The notes beneath the pieces are model-generated. The model was not told where the DNA came from. It searched no databases and worked only from the letters and a program-made list of their open reading frames with translations. A DNA stretch of 25,147 nucleotides, taken from a virus. The DNA is taken from positions 1-25,147 of IMG/VR virus record IMGVR_UViG_3300037323_000123, one strand, 5' to 3'. Of this stretch, positions 17,718 to 23,695 are shown in pieces (position 1 is the stretch's first letter; every line of letters begins with the position of its first letter). Position numbers and translations under genes: made by a program.

Positions 17718-18053
17718 ATGTCAGATTCGACCATGACCGCACCCACGGAGAAGCTGCTGCCCCCATACGTTGTGGGGCACGATGGTGGGGATTTCACCGA
17801 CTATTCTTGTGAAACCCACGCCAAAGAATTTGCCCGCACTTGGGGGCTTACGTGGGATGGCAGTGGCACCGAAGAACACCCCAGTGGGCTTTACGCCTAC
17901 GAGATTCCGTTCGCCGATGGGGAAACAGATTCCCCCGTAGCGTGCCACTGTGACCAGTACCTAGACGTTAGTCTGACCACGGAAGGCGAGGACTACATGC
18001 GGGAGAACGACTTTCCCGAGTGGCTTTACACGGCCCACCACGTCAGCAAGTAG
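17718..18053 (+). CDS. Unrecognised acidic protein (111 aa)
   Basis: Begins MSDSTMTAPTEKLLPPYVVG and continues HDGGDFTDYSCETHAKEFAR, then SGLYAYEIPFADGETDSPVA, CHCDQYLDVSLTTEGEDYMR and ENDFPEWLYTAHHVSK. A CHC pair plus an earlier C and several histidines could bind a metal. Acidic, soluble, not recognised. AGAGAAGGAAAC precedes the ATG. Its promoter and 5' leader (AAGCTGTGAGTAACAACTAC) are nearly the same as those of 18269, so the two are probably co-regulated. Confidence 0.66.
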   Translation: MSDSTMTAPTEKLLPPYVVGHDGGDFTDYSCETHAKEFARTWGLTWDGSGTEEHPSGLYAYEIPFADGETDSPVACHCDQYLDVSLTTEGEDYMRENDFPEWLYTAHHVSK

Positions 18054-18066
18054 CGCACCGCGAGAG

Positions 18067-18097
18067 AATCCCCGCCTAGCACGCGGGGATTTTTTTG
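18067..18097 (+). terminator. Terminator after 17718
   Basis: AATCCCCGC (18067-18075) pairs with GCGGGGATT (18083-18091), then T. Confidence 0.92.
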
Positions 18098-18118
18098 TGC
18101 CCGCTGCCGCTGCACCGC

Positions 18119-18135
18119 TGTGAAAAAACCAAGGA
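18119..18135 (+). repeat. 17-bp intergenic motif, AAAAAACC variant
   Basis: TGTGAAAAAACCAAGGA, embedded in CTGCCG-type simple sequence. Confidence 0.85.
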
Positions 18136-18157
18136 TGATGCTGCCGCCGCCGCTGCT

Positions 18158-18168
18158 AGTTGTCACTA
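18158..18168 (-). repeat. Partial inverted copy of the AACTAGTGACAACT motif
   Basis: AGTTGTCACTA, the 11-bp core in reverse orientation, 39 bp after the start of a 17-bp motif (45 bp in the copy at 5574). Confidence 0.5.
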
Positions 18169-18202
18169 CTCGCTGCCGCCCCCCCACCGCTTCGGAATAC
18201 CA

Positions 18203-18230
18203 CGATTAGGTAATTTATATTATGTATGAT
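18203..18230 (+). promoter_or_regulatory. Non-canonical promoter for 18269
   Basis: CGATTAGGT (18203-18211) and TATGAT (18225-18230) with the same spacing as at 17654-17681. Confidence 0.5.
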
Positions 18231-18268
18231 AAGCTGTGAGTAACAACTACACAGGAGAGAGGGACACC

Positions 18269-18376
18269 GTGGAAGTAATCATGTGTGAAGTATGTGGGGA
18301 TGATGTCGTGTCATGTAGGCAAGCCCGTATCGTAGACCAAGCCCGGCGCGATTGGCTTGAGGAATACCCGGACTAG
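18269..18376 (+). CDS. Tiny cysteine-containing protein (35 aa)
   Basis: Starts at GTG 18269 after AGGAGAGAGGGACACC and reads MEVIMCEVCGDDVVSCRQAR, ending LEEYPD. CEVCG is a zinc-knuckle-like pair and a third Cys follows at residue 16. An ATG at 18281 is the alternative start. Supported by a promoter and 5' leader shared with 17718 and by a clean terminator. Function unknown. Confidence 0.58.
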   Translation: MEVIMCEVCGDDVVSCRQARIVDQARRDWLEEYPD

Positions 18377-18384
18377 CCAGAAGG

Positions 18385-18412
18385 CCCCCGCCCTAACCGG
18401 CGGGGGTTTTTT
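18385..18412 (+). terminator. Terminator after 18269
   Basis: CCCCCGCC (18385-18392) pairs with GGCGGGGG (18399-18406), then T6. Confidence 0.92.
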
Positions 18413-18441
18413 CTTGCCCGCTGCCGCAGCGCCGCAGTGCA

Positions 18442-18458
18442 TCCTTGGAATTTTCACA
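18442..18458 (-). repeat. 17-bp intergenic motif, inverted copy
   Basis: TCCTTGGAATTTTCACA, exact reverse complement of the consensus. Confidence 0.86.
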
Positions 18459-18493
18459 CTCGCCCCATTGCTGCTGCTGCGGGGTGTACGTAC

Positions 18494-18522
18494 TTGACAT
18501 GACACACCCCGTGGACTAGAGT
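18494..18522 (+). promoter_or_regulatory. Promoter for 18553
   Basis: TTGACA (18494-18499), 17-bp spacer starting TGACACACC, TAGAGT (18517-18522). Confidence 0.85.
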
Positions 18523-18552
18523 GAACGGGCACCCAACAATAAAGGAGAACCG

Positions 18553-18789
18553 ACGACCACCGAAGAACTTACCGATGAAGAACTATCCACTGACCCTAGT
18601 TGCCCAGAGTGCGATAGCCGTGAAGACACTGAGGACTACGAAACAGCTTATGGTATGTGCCCTAGCTGCGCGATGACCTATCTAGGGCATGACGGCACAG
18701 TGTGTTACGACTACACGCCCAGCACCACACCAGAATCTAAGTGTGTGTGTCTGCATGATATGGGCCACCACGACACCCCCGGGATGTAA
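18553..18789 (+). CDS. Zinc-finger-type protein with an apparent ACG start (78 aa)
   Basis: Reads (ACG=M)TTEELTDEELSTDPSCPEC, then an acidic stretch, then YGMCPSCAMTYLGHDGTVCY and ESKCVCLHDMGHHDTPGM. CPEC and CPSC form a CxxC...CxxC zinc ribbon, and CVC...HDMGHH is a second possible metal site. AAAGGAG ends 5 nt before ACG 18553, and no ATG, GTG or TTG occurs in frame between the promoter and the first zinc knuckle; the first in-frame ATG is at about 18655, which would remove CPEC. So an ACG start (or a mutated ATG, or a base error) is the best reading. Function unknown. Confidence 0.66.
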   Translation, partial: TTTEELTDEELSTDPSCPECDSREDTEDYETAYGMCPSCAMTYLGHDGTVCYDYTPSTTPESKCVCLHDMGHHDTPGM

Positions 18790-18793
18790 GAAT

Positions 18794-18822
18794 TTGACAT
18801 GACACACAATATGCCCGATAAT
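18794..18822 (+). promoter_or_regulatory. Promoter for 18864
   Basis: TTGACA (18794-18799), 17-bp spacer TGACACACAATATGCCC, GATAAT (18817-18822). Confidence 0.86.
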
Positions 18823-18863
18823 GGTCATACCGGGCAACCGCCCGCCTAACCGGAAGGCACCTA

Positions 18864-19142
18864 ATGTCAGAAACACCCAGCACCAGAATTTCTTCCCTCG
18901 ATGTCGCCACCGTGGCCGATGAGTACATAGTGGAATTGGCTGCACGCTTAGGCGCGATGAGCGAGAAGCTGTTGGACTTGCACGGCGAGATTGGGATTGC
19001 CACCCTGGATGGCCAGTACGATAATCAAGCCATCAAGCGTGCGCGGGGCATATCGGGTGTGATGGTTGATGGCGCGGGCGATATCGCCAAAGGCCTTACC
19101 GCACTCAACGAGTACCTAGATGCACATCCCCATGTCTTCTAG
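18864..19142 (+). CDS. Helical hypothetical protein (92 aa)
   Basis: Begins MSETPSTRISSLDVATVADE and continues with long helices (YIVELAARLGAMSEKLLDLH, AIKRARGISGVMVDGAGDIA) and an end LNEYLDAHPHVF. Not recognised. GGAAGGCACCTA precedes the ATG. The 5' leader (CCGGAAGGCACCTAATGTCA, differing by one base) is shared with the gene at 22143, which also begins MSDS/MSET; the proteins themselves are not clearly alike. Confidence 0.66.
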   Translation: MSETPSTRISSLDVATVADEYIVELAARLGAMSEKLLDLHGEIGIATLDGQYDNQAIKRARGISGVMVDGAGDIAKGLTALNEYLDAHPHVF

Positions 19143-19164
19143 CGCCCACGGACTTACCGCTACG

Positions 19165-19189
19165 GCCCCGCCCTAACCGGTGGGGCTTT
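19165..19189 (+). terminator. Terminator after 18864
   Basis: GCCCCGCC (19165-19172) pairs with GGTGGGGC (19179-19186), short T tail. Confidence 0.8.
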
Positions 19190-19207
19190 AGTTGTTTACG
19201 GGTCGAT

Positions 19208-19237
19208 TTGACATCACACACAATATATGGGAAGATT
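19208..19237 (+). promoter_or_regulatory. Promoter for 19282
   Basis: CGATTTGACA with TTGACA at 19208-19213. The -10 is unclear: AAGATT (19232-19237) or TATATG further upstream. The same GAAGATTG element occurs at 21558. Confidence 0.6.
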
Positions 19238-19239
19238 GA

Positions 19240-19265
19240 TTTATCAAGCAACACCGCTTGATAAA
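19240..19265 (+). promoter_or_regulatory. 5'-leader hairpin upstream of 19282
   Basis: TTTATCAAGC (19240-19249) pairs with GCTTGATAAA (19256-19265), 6-nt loop, at the very start of the predicted transcript. A shorter relative is at 21571-21587. Confidence 0.6.
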
Positions 19266-19281
19266 AGTCCAGGAGGACACC

Positions 19282-19452
19282 ATGACAACCACCATCACCG
19301 CCTACGATTGCCACACATGCGACAACTACGTCACCACGGGAAACTACATCGCGCAGATTCGTGACTTGCAGGATGGACTTGCATTTCACTTTGGATGTCG
19401 CCCACAGTGCGAGGATTGCATCGAACTAGCTCAGGGTCTAGCTAGCGCCTAG
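19282..19452 (+). CDS. Small zinc-finger-like protein (56 aa)
   Basis: Reads MTTTITAYDCHTCDNYVTTG and continues NYIAQIRDLQDGLAFHFGCR, then PQCEDCIELAQGLASA. CHTC near residue 10 and C-x-x-x-C-x-x-C near residue 39 suit a small zinc-binding fold. ATG 19282 has CAGGAGGACACC upstream; the frame is open further left through the leader hairpin. Single-gene cassette with a terminator. Unassigned. Confidence 0.66.
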   Translation: MTTTITAYDCHTCDNYVTTGNYIAQIRDLQDGLAFHFGCRPQCEDCIELAQGLASA

Positions 19453-19466
19453 CTAGCCACCGGAAG

Positions 19467-19491
19467 CGCCCGCCCCACGGGGTGGGCGTTT
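19467..19491 (+). terminator. Terminator after 19282
   Basis: CGCCCGCC (19467-19474) pairs with GGTGGGCG (19481-19488), then TTTCT. Confidence 0.8.
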
Positions 19492-19530
19492 CTGTGCGCC
19501 CCGCACCCCGTCGCCCGTGCCCGTGGGTGC

Positions 19531-19547
19531 TGTGAAAATTCCAAGGA
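19531..19547 (+). repeat. 17-bp intergenic motif, exact copy
   Basis: TGTGAAAATTCCAAGGA, 45 bp before a -35 box. Confidence 0.88.
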
Positions 19548-19592
19548 TGCCCCAAGTGCGACACGCCCGGGATGTTAGTTTATTTTTTCGAT

Positions 19593-19622
19593 TTGACACG
19601 ACATAGTTGCATACCGTATAGT
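19593..19622 (+). promoter_or_regulatory. Promoter for 19682
   Basis: CGATTTGACA with TTGACA at 19593-19598, 18-bp spacer, TATAGT (19617-19622). A GGGGG-aaacg-CCCCC leader hairpin (19635-19649) follows. Confidence 0.86.
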
Positions 19623-19681
19623 GAAGATATCGCAGGGGGAAACGCCCCCACAGATAGCACCACCTACCCAAGGAGATTCAT

Positions 19682-20002
19682 ATGACAATTACCACCACCG
19701 CCCCAGCACCCAGCACCATTACCCTCGACGCCTACCAGCTCAAGGCCGTTCAGAACCTGCAGAAAGCTCGCGAATTGTCAGAGCTAGCTAAGTCGCTAGA
19801 AGTAGACGCCAAGGCCATTCTGAACGATGTTATTCCCGCCGGGTCGTACGGTGTGGACTACCAAGGCACCGTTCTTATCGAACGCCAGAACGCCAAGACC
19901 TCAAGCGTTGACCGCGCCGTTCTCAAGGCACTCTTCCCGGAAGCATTCAGCGCCACCTACAAGGAAACCCTCTACACGAAACTGGTTCTTCCCAAGGCCT
20001 AG
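19682..20002 (+). CDS. Coiled-coil protein, paralogue of 9651-9968 (106 aa)
   Basis: Begins MTITTTAPAPSTITLDAYQL, then a helix (VQNLQKARELSELAKSLEVD), a beta-rich part (GSYGVDYQGTVLIERQNAKT) and the end SSVDRAVLKALFPEAFSATY...YTKLVLPKA. It shares with 9651 a Thr-rich start, a coiled coil, 'I/V-x-x-G-x-x-x-x-x-x-G-x-V-x-x-x-R-Q', 'S-x-D-x-x-x-L-x-A-x-F-P' and a final T-K-L. No catalytic motif. CCAAGGAGATTCAT precedes the ATG; this leader is reused at 20403. Confidence 0.7.
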   Translation: MTITTTAPAPSTITLDAYQLKAVQNLQKARELSELAKSLEVDAKAILNDVIPAGSYGVDYQGTVLIERQNAKTSSVDRAVLKALFPEAFSATYKETLYTKLVLPKA

Positions 20003-20017
20003 CACGTCACCCAAAAG

Positions 20018-20046
20018 TCCCCCGCCCTAGCAGGTGGGGGATTTTT
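20018..20046 (+). terminator. Terminator after 19682
   Basis: TCCCCCGCC (20018-20026) pairs with GGTGGGGGA (20033-20041), then T5. Confidence 0.92.
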
Positions 20047-20154
20047 GCGTATGCGAGTACAAGCCACAAGCCACAAGCCACATAAGCCACCCACCGCCAC
20101 CGCGTGCCACCGGTGGGACAATCACCCACCGCGCTAGTCCTAGGGCCTTAGCTA

Positions 20155-20264
<110 letters not shown>

Positions 20265-20266
<2 letters not shown>

Positions 20267-20281
20267 TGAAAATTCCAAGGA
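20265..20281 (+). repeat. 17-bp intergenic motif, exact copy
   Basis: TGTGAAAATTCCAAGGA, directly joined to the hexamer array. Confidence 0.88.
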
Positions 20282-20339
20282 TGCACGGGGTGCGAGCGCT
20301 TGCAGTCCGAGAGTGCCAAGACACCCGAGATGTTTTGAT

Positions 20340-20368
20340 TTGACATGACACACAATTTAGACGATAAT
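20340..20368 (+). promoter_or_regulatory. Promoter for 20403
   Basis: TTGACA (20340-20345), 17-bp spacer TGACACACAATTTAGAC, GATAAT (20363-20368). Confidence 0.87.
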
Positions 20369-20402
20369 GGTGGGACATTACCACCTACCCAAGGAGATTC
20401 AC

Positions 20403-20606
20403 ATGACAGTTTACACGATTAGATACCCCGCGGCACCGACTTGCACCGTCGCCGATAAGCGCACCGCTAAGCGCCTAGCACGGTTTGGGGTGGCACTAGG
20501 CTACCTACCCACCGTAACCGCTCAGGGTGGCACACATAGCGCACCGCGCCCAGTGTGGGCCATGCGCCTGGCAGTGCGGTTATTTTTCACCGGGTATAAC
20601 GCCTAG
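20403..20606 (+). CDS. Small basic hypothetical protein (67 aa)
   Basis: Begins MTVYTIRYPAAPTCTVADKR and continues TAKRLARFGVALGYLPTVTA, ending RLAVRLFFTGYNA. Basic, with a possible amphipathic C-terminal helix; unlike most neighbours it is not acidic. Not recognised. ATG 20403 follows CCAAGGAGATTCAC, the same leader as 19682. No terminator before the next promoter. Confidence 0.64.
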   Translation: MTVYTIRYPAAPTCTVADKRTAKRLARFGVALGYLPTVTAQGGTHSAPRPVWAMRLAVRLFFTGYNA

Positions 20607-20618
20607 CATTTACTCGAT

Positions 20619-20647
20619 TTGACATGACACACAATCTAGGCGATAAT
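20619..20647 (+). promoter_or_regulatory. Promoter for 20680
   Basis: CGATTTGACA with TTGACA at 20619-20624, 17-bp spacer TGACACACAATCTAGGC, GATAAT (20642-20647). Nearly the same as at 20340 and 18794. Confidence 0.87.
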
Positions 20648-20679
20648 GGTGGCACACCAACTAACCCAAGGAGTTCGAA

Positions 20680-21309
20680 ATGCCTGAAACATTCCTCACC
20701 CTAGTCAATGGCACCGAGTACCGCTCAACCTATGTTCGTGTAGCTAGTTTTTACACACCTGCCTGTAAGCGCTGTGACGGTTCTGGTGAACATTCTTACA
20801 ACAACGGCACCCGGTCAAGTCAATGCTATTTGTGCCTAGGGAGTGGTGTCACTTCCACTGTCGCATTCACTCACGTCGAAGCCACCGAAAACGCTAGGGT
20901 TCTCGCTGTTGCCAAGGACAAGCGCGATGCCAAGGCCGAGGCCGAGCGTCAGGCCAAGTGGGATGCAGGGCAGGCCAAGCGCGATGCGGATGCGCTAGAG
21001 CGTGAAGCCCGTGTGGAGGCACAGCAGGCCGAAAAGTCTAAGTGGTCGCACTTGCCTGGCACCGTAGGCGATAAGGTCAAAGTTACTGGGACAGTATCCA
21101 TCGCAACTAATCTTGACACCCAATACGGCACATCGCGCCTCATCGCTATCGACACCGCCGATAAGCAAACGGTCAAAATGTTTACCACCGCCGGATGGTG
21201 CTGGGATGTTTCACCCGGCGACACCCTGACGATTCAGGCCACCATCAAAGATTTTAGCGAGTGGGAGGGGAAGGCCGAAACACTGCTACTGCGCCCCAAG
21301 TCCGTATAG
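20680..21309 (+). CDS. DnaJ-type zinc-finger protein with coiled coil and OB-fold-like domain (209 aa)
   Basis: Three parts. Near the N-terminus, CKRCDGSG (residues 29-36) and CYLCLGSG (49-56) are CxxCxGxG repeats like the zinc-binding region of DnaJ. Residues about 70-120 are a charged, Ala/Glu/Lys/Arg-rich helix (DKRDAKAEAERQAKWDAGQA). Residues 125-209 are beta-rich (GTVGDKVKVTGTVSIATNLD ... MFTTAGWCWDVSPGDTLTIQ ... ETLLLRPKSV) and look like an OB fold of the single-strand nucleic-acid-binding kind. No J domain is present. It may bind nucleic acid or act as a chaperone-like adaptor. CCAAGGAGTTCGAA precedes the ATG. Followed by a long GC hairpin. Confidence 0.7.
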   Translation: MPETFLTLVNGTEYRSTYVRVASFYTPACKRCDGSGEHSYNNGTRSSQCYLCLGSGVTSTVAFTHVEATENARVLAVAKDKRDAKAEAERQAKWDAGQAKRDADALEREARVEAQQAEKSKWSHLPGTVGDKVKVTGTVSIATNLDTQYGTSRLIAIDTADKQTVKMFTTAGWCWDVSPGDTLTIQATIKDFSEWEGKAETLLLRPKSV

Positions 21310-21323
21310 CTACACCACCGCCA

Positions 21324-21349
21324 CGCCCCTGGGGGACACCCCGGGGGCG
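21324..21349 (+). terminator. GC-rich hairpin after 20680
   Basis: CGCCCC (21324-21329) with GGGGCG (21344-21349) and inner G/C pairing; a weak T tail, so termination is uncertain. Confidence 0.55.
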
Positions 21350-21421
21350 GAGTTGTTCCCGGTGGGTGGCACACACTGCGCCGATAGTCCCACCGCCTTA
21401 GCTAGGCGCACAGCGCTCACA

Positions 21422-21468
<47 letters not shown>

Positions 21469-21474
21469 GGGTGC

Positions 21475-21491
21475 TGTGAAAATTCCAAGGA
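21475..21491 (+). repeat. 17-bp intergenic motif, exact copy
   Basis: TGTGAAAATTCCAAGGA, after the CCCGAG array. Confidence 0.88.
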
Positions 21492-21534
21492 TGGCGGCTC
21501 GATGCGCTTGCCGACACGCCGGGGATGTTGGGAA

Positions 21535-21563
21535 TTGACATAAGATAGTAAATGTGTGAAGAT
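21535..21563 (+). promoter_or_regulatory. Promoter for 21609
   Basis: TTGACA (21535-21540), 17-bp spacer, GAAGAT (21558-21563), a poor -10. A leader hairpin TCAAGC/GCTTGA (21571-21576 with 21582-21587) follows, as upstream of 19282. Confidence 0.6.
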
Positions 21564-21608
21564 TGGTTTATCAAGCGCACCGCTTGACCCAACCCCAGGA
21601 GGTACCTC

Positions 21609-21929
21609 ATGTCCACCAATACCCTCACCAAAAGTGGCAAAGCGTTGTCGAACGTCACAACGTGGGAACGGTATGCGAGCGCCTGCGTTGAGAATCAGGT
21701 GTGGACTAACCCAATTTGGCCTGAGTTTGTTGAAGCCGAAGCAATTGCCTTAGCCGAAGCGTACGGTTTTGAGCTTTTCACTGCTAGTTCCAAACAGGGG
21801 CTTCATGGTAGAGAAATTGTGCGCAAGTATGTGCGCAAGCCTCAATCTTTTTGGTCCGAGTTTGCTACCGGACTTGGGTTCGTCTTTATCCAAGACGGTG
21901 ACGCATTAGCTACTGAGTGGAGAGTTTGA
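21609..21929 (+). CDS. Unrecognised 106-aa protein
   Basis: Begins MSTNTLTKSGKALSNVTTWE and continues RYASACVENQVWTNPIWPEF, VEAEAIALAEAYGFELFTAS and SFWSEFATGLGFVFIQDGDA. Mixed alpha/beta, near-neutral, with several aromatic residues. Not recognised. CAGGAGGTACCTC precedes the ATG. Its promoter and leader hairpin are related to those of 19282, which suggests shared control. Confidence 0.66.
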   Translation: MSTNTLTKSGKALSNVTTWERYASACVENQVWTNPIWPEFVEAEAIALAEAYGFELFTASSKQGLHGREIVRKYVRKPQSFWSEFATGLGFVFIQDGDALATEWRV

Positions 21930-21987
21930 TATCTACTACTATGTGGCCCTGCGGGTCACCTAGCCACCACGCACCTGCCACTAAAAG

Positions 21988-22017
21988 TCCCTCACCCTAT
22001 CGGGTGGGGGATTTTTT
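21988..22017 (+). terminator. Terminator after 21609
   Basis: TCCCTCACCC (21988-21997) pairs with GGGTGGGGGA (22002-22011), then T6. Confidence 0.92.
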
Positions 22018-22070
22018 ATGCCCTCACCCCACCCGGTAGCCCGCGTGATTGTGCGGGTTATTGTTTCGAT

Positions 22071-22100
22071 TTGACACGACACACACTTGTGACTTAGTAT
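22071..22100 (+). promoter_or_regulatory. Promoter for 22143
   Basis: CGATTTGACA with TTGACA at 22071-22076, 18-bp spacer starting CGACACACAC, TAGTAT (22095-22100). Confidence 0.78.
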
Positions 22101-22142
22101 GGGGGTTATCGGGCACCCGCTCGACTAACCGAAAGGCACCTA

Positions 22143-22322
22143 ATGTCAGATTCCCTCACCGCCCCCCGCGACACCATCGCACTCGATAACGCAATTGCGG
22201 ATACCCGCCGGATTATGGACACCATCATCAAACACCCCGAGGGTTTCTTCAACCCCGAGGGCGAGCTTATCGCTCAATTTCGCCAGCTCCGTGGCTACGT
22301 TGCCACCAGGGCCACTGCCTAG
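22143..22322 (+). CDS. Small helical hypothetical protein (59 aa)
   Basis: Reads MSDSLTAPRDTIALDNAIAD and continues TRRIMDTIIKHPEGFFNPEG, ending ELIAQFRQLRGYVATRATA. Two amphipathic helices joined by a Pro/Gly/Phe loop are likely. Unassigned. GAAAGGCACCTA precedes the ATG and the leader resembles that of 18864. It is the last gene of the small-gene module, with its own promoter and a terminator-like hairpin. Confidence 0.66.
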   Translation: MSDSLTAPRDTIALDNAIADTRRIMDTIIKHPEGFFNPEGELIAQFRQLRGYVATRATA

Positions 22323-22340
22323 CCACCACGCACCTACCCC

Positions 22341-22370
22341 TAAGGCCCTCACCATACGGTGGGGGCCTTA
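22341..22370. terminator. Symmetric hairpin closing the small-gene module
   Basis: TAAGGCCCTCACC (22341-22353) pairs with GGTGGGGGCCTTA (22358-22370), loop ATAC. No T run; could act in either direction or as an RNA end structure. Confidence 0.6.
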
Positions 22371-22490
22371 GGCATTCCTAGGGTGATATTGCCCCACACG
22401 GTCGCACACGGTCGCAATTCGCCCCCCACCCGGTACCCGGTGCCACTCACCCCCGGGGCATCCACACACCCGGCACCCGGTCCCGGTGCC

Positions 22491-22648
22491 ACTCGCGCCC
22501 CACTCGCGCCCACTCGCGCCACCCTAGGCACCCTAGGCACACTCGCCACACTCACCACCCACTCGCACCCACTCGCACCCACTCGCGCCCCTAGGGCGCT
22601 ACAGCGCCACGCTAGGCACTCGCGCCCACTCGCACCCACTCGCCACCC
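22491..22648. repeat. 10-bp tandem repeats ACTCGC(G/A)CCC
   Basis: Decamer units at 22491, 22502, 22512, 22561, 22571, 22581, 22618 and 22628, with degenerate ACTCGCCA units nearby. Several are exactly 10 bp apart. Confidence 0.8.
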
Positions 22649-22927
22649 ATACGGCCTAGGCATGCGGATAGGCTAAAATAAGGCACTCTGCCCATGCACC
22701 TAGGCCCAGAGCTAATTCACCCCTGAGAGCCCCTGTAAGCGTGTCTAAGCGCCTAGCGCCCCCACCCTGCCTAATTGTCCGACCCACTCCCCAACTCCCC
22801 CACAGGGTACACACAGGGCCACACAGGGCACACACTCGCCCACACACTCGCCCACACTCGCTCACACTCACCCCTAAGTGCCTAAAATTGGCATGTGAGC
22901 TAATTGGCTTTTTATGTATCCCTCAGT

Positions 22928-22941
22928 AACTAGTGACAACT
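22928..22941 (+). repeat. AACTAGTGACAACT, right-boundary copy
   Basis: Exact 14-bp match to the copies at 2946-3190, at the other end of the small-gene module. Confidence 0.75.
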
Positions 22942-23018
22942 ATTTTTATCCCCTACCGCGCCCCCAGGATTCTCACCCCCGGCAGGGTGCCTAAGCCTAT
23001 GAAATTACCTCAGTTTGG

Positions 23019-23034
23019 ATACCCCCGAGGGTAT
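23019..23034. promoter_or_regulatory. Inverted repeat beside a TATATAAAA box upstream of the head-gene operon
   Basis: ATACCC (23019-23024) and GGGTAT (23029-23034) form a perfect 6-bp repeat next to an AT-rich box. No -35 consensus, so a regulated or late promoter is possible. Confidence 0.4.
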
Positions 23035-23164
23035 ATAAAAAATGCCGAAACAATCTCATTCTTTACTTTCCGCAACGCACTTCTAACTCAGCGCCCAAAG
23101 TCATTTTCACTAAAAGGTTCACTAAATCGTCTTTGCCGTACAAGATTCTTCGGACTCTCCGCCT

Positions 23165-23695
23165 ATGAACGACACCGGTGCTGTCCGGTACAATAAGACA
23201 GTGGAGAAGAAACTGTTGCCTAAAGATGAAGTGGTGTTCATCAAATCTCTTTCGCGCCCAGATTCGGAGTCTCGGCTCCGTGCCCTGTGGGAGGCTGGGT
23301 GGTCCCTCTCCATCCTTGGAGACAGTCTCGACCCGAAGCGTCCGAAGACAACCGTCCACTTCTGGGTCAAGCGTGCTCCCTCCACTACCCAGCACCGTCC
23401 TATCCCCACTCCTCCTCCCCGCAGTCTGACAACCTCCGTCCCCACCAAGAGTGCCCCGCGTGTCCGCTCCGTCTCTCCGGGAGTTCCCCCTGCTATGAAA
23501 GACACATTGAGGAACCTCGCCACGTTGGCTAAGCGCTACCGAGCCCGCACTTTGGCAAACTCTCCTATGGCCCAGGCGAACCGTGACCTCACAGCCATGG
23601 CGACAGCACTCCGTGCCATGGGGGTTCCGACGGCTGCGATTGCTGAAGCAGCCGGAGTTTCCTACAGGGCTATGGCAAGGCGGTTGAGTAAATGA
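23165..23695 (+). CDS. HTH DNA-binding protein at the start of the head-gene operon (176 aa)
   Basis: Begins MNDTGAVRYNKTVEKKLLPK. Two helix-turn-helix-like blocks flank a Pro-rich linker: residues about 38-70 (ALWEAGWSLSILGDSLDPKR, then TTVHFWVK) and the C-terminal end (ATALRAMGVPTAAIAEAAGV, then SYRAMARRLSK). The linker is PIPTPPPRSLTTSVPTKSAP. A similar 'two HTH plus Pro-rich linker' protein sits near the packaging and portal genes of several actinophages, so a role in DNA recognition for packaging or as a regulator is possible. No good Shine-Dalgarno is seen before ATG 23165. Its stop overlaps the next ATG (ATGA). Confidence 0.62.
   Translation: MNDTGAVRYNKTVEKKLLPKDEVVFIKSLSRPDSESRLRALWEAGWSLSILGDSLDPKRPKTTVHFWVKRAPSTTQHRPIPTPPPRSLTTSVPTKSAPRVRSVSPGVPPAMKDTLRNLATLAKRYRARTLANSPMAQANRDLTAMATALRAMGVPTAAIAEAAGVSYRAMARRLSK

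Larger units (their letters stand above)
22371..23164. other. Non-coding C-rich repeat region and module boundary
   Basis: About 790 bp without a credible gene. The left part (to about 22870) is C-rich on the plus strand with short repeats; frames across it are low-complexity. The right part holds a copy of AACTAGTGACAACT (22928-22941), an inverted repeat ATACCC-ccga-GGGTAT (23019-23034) and AT-rich TATATAAAA just before the head-gene operon. Candidate roles: genome end or packaging site, origin, or late promoter region. Confidence 0.6.

Noticed and set aside
22359-22676. 105-codon plus-strand ORF (and a 104-codon minus-strand partner)
   Set aside because: Runs through the C-rich decamer repeats. 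The product is Thr/Pro/Ala/His low-complexity and arises because the repeats lack stops.
22933-23196. 87-codon ORF from a GTG within the 14-bp motif
   Set aside because: No Shine-Dalgarno, start lies in a repeat, composition unlike neighbours, and it overlaps the start of 23165 in another frame.
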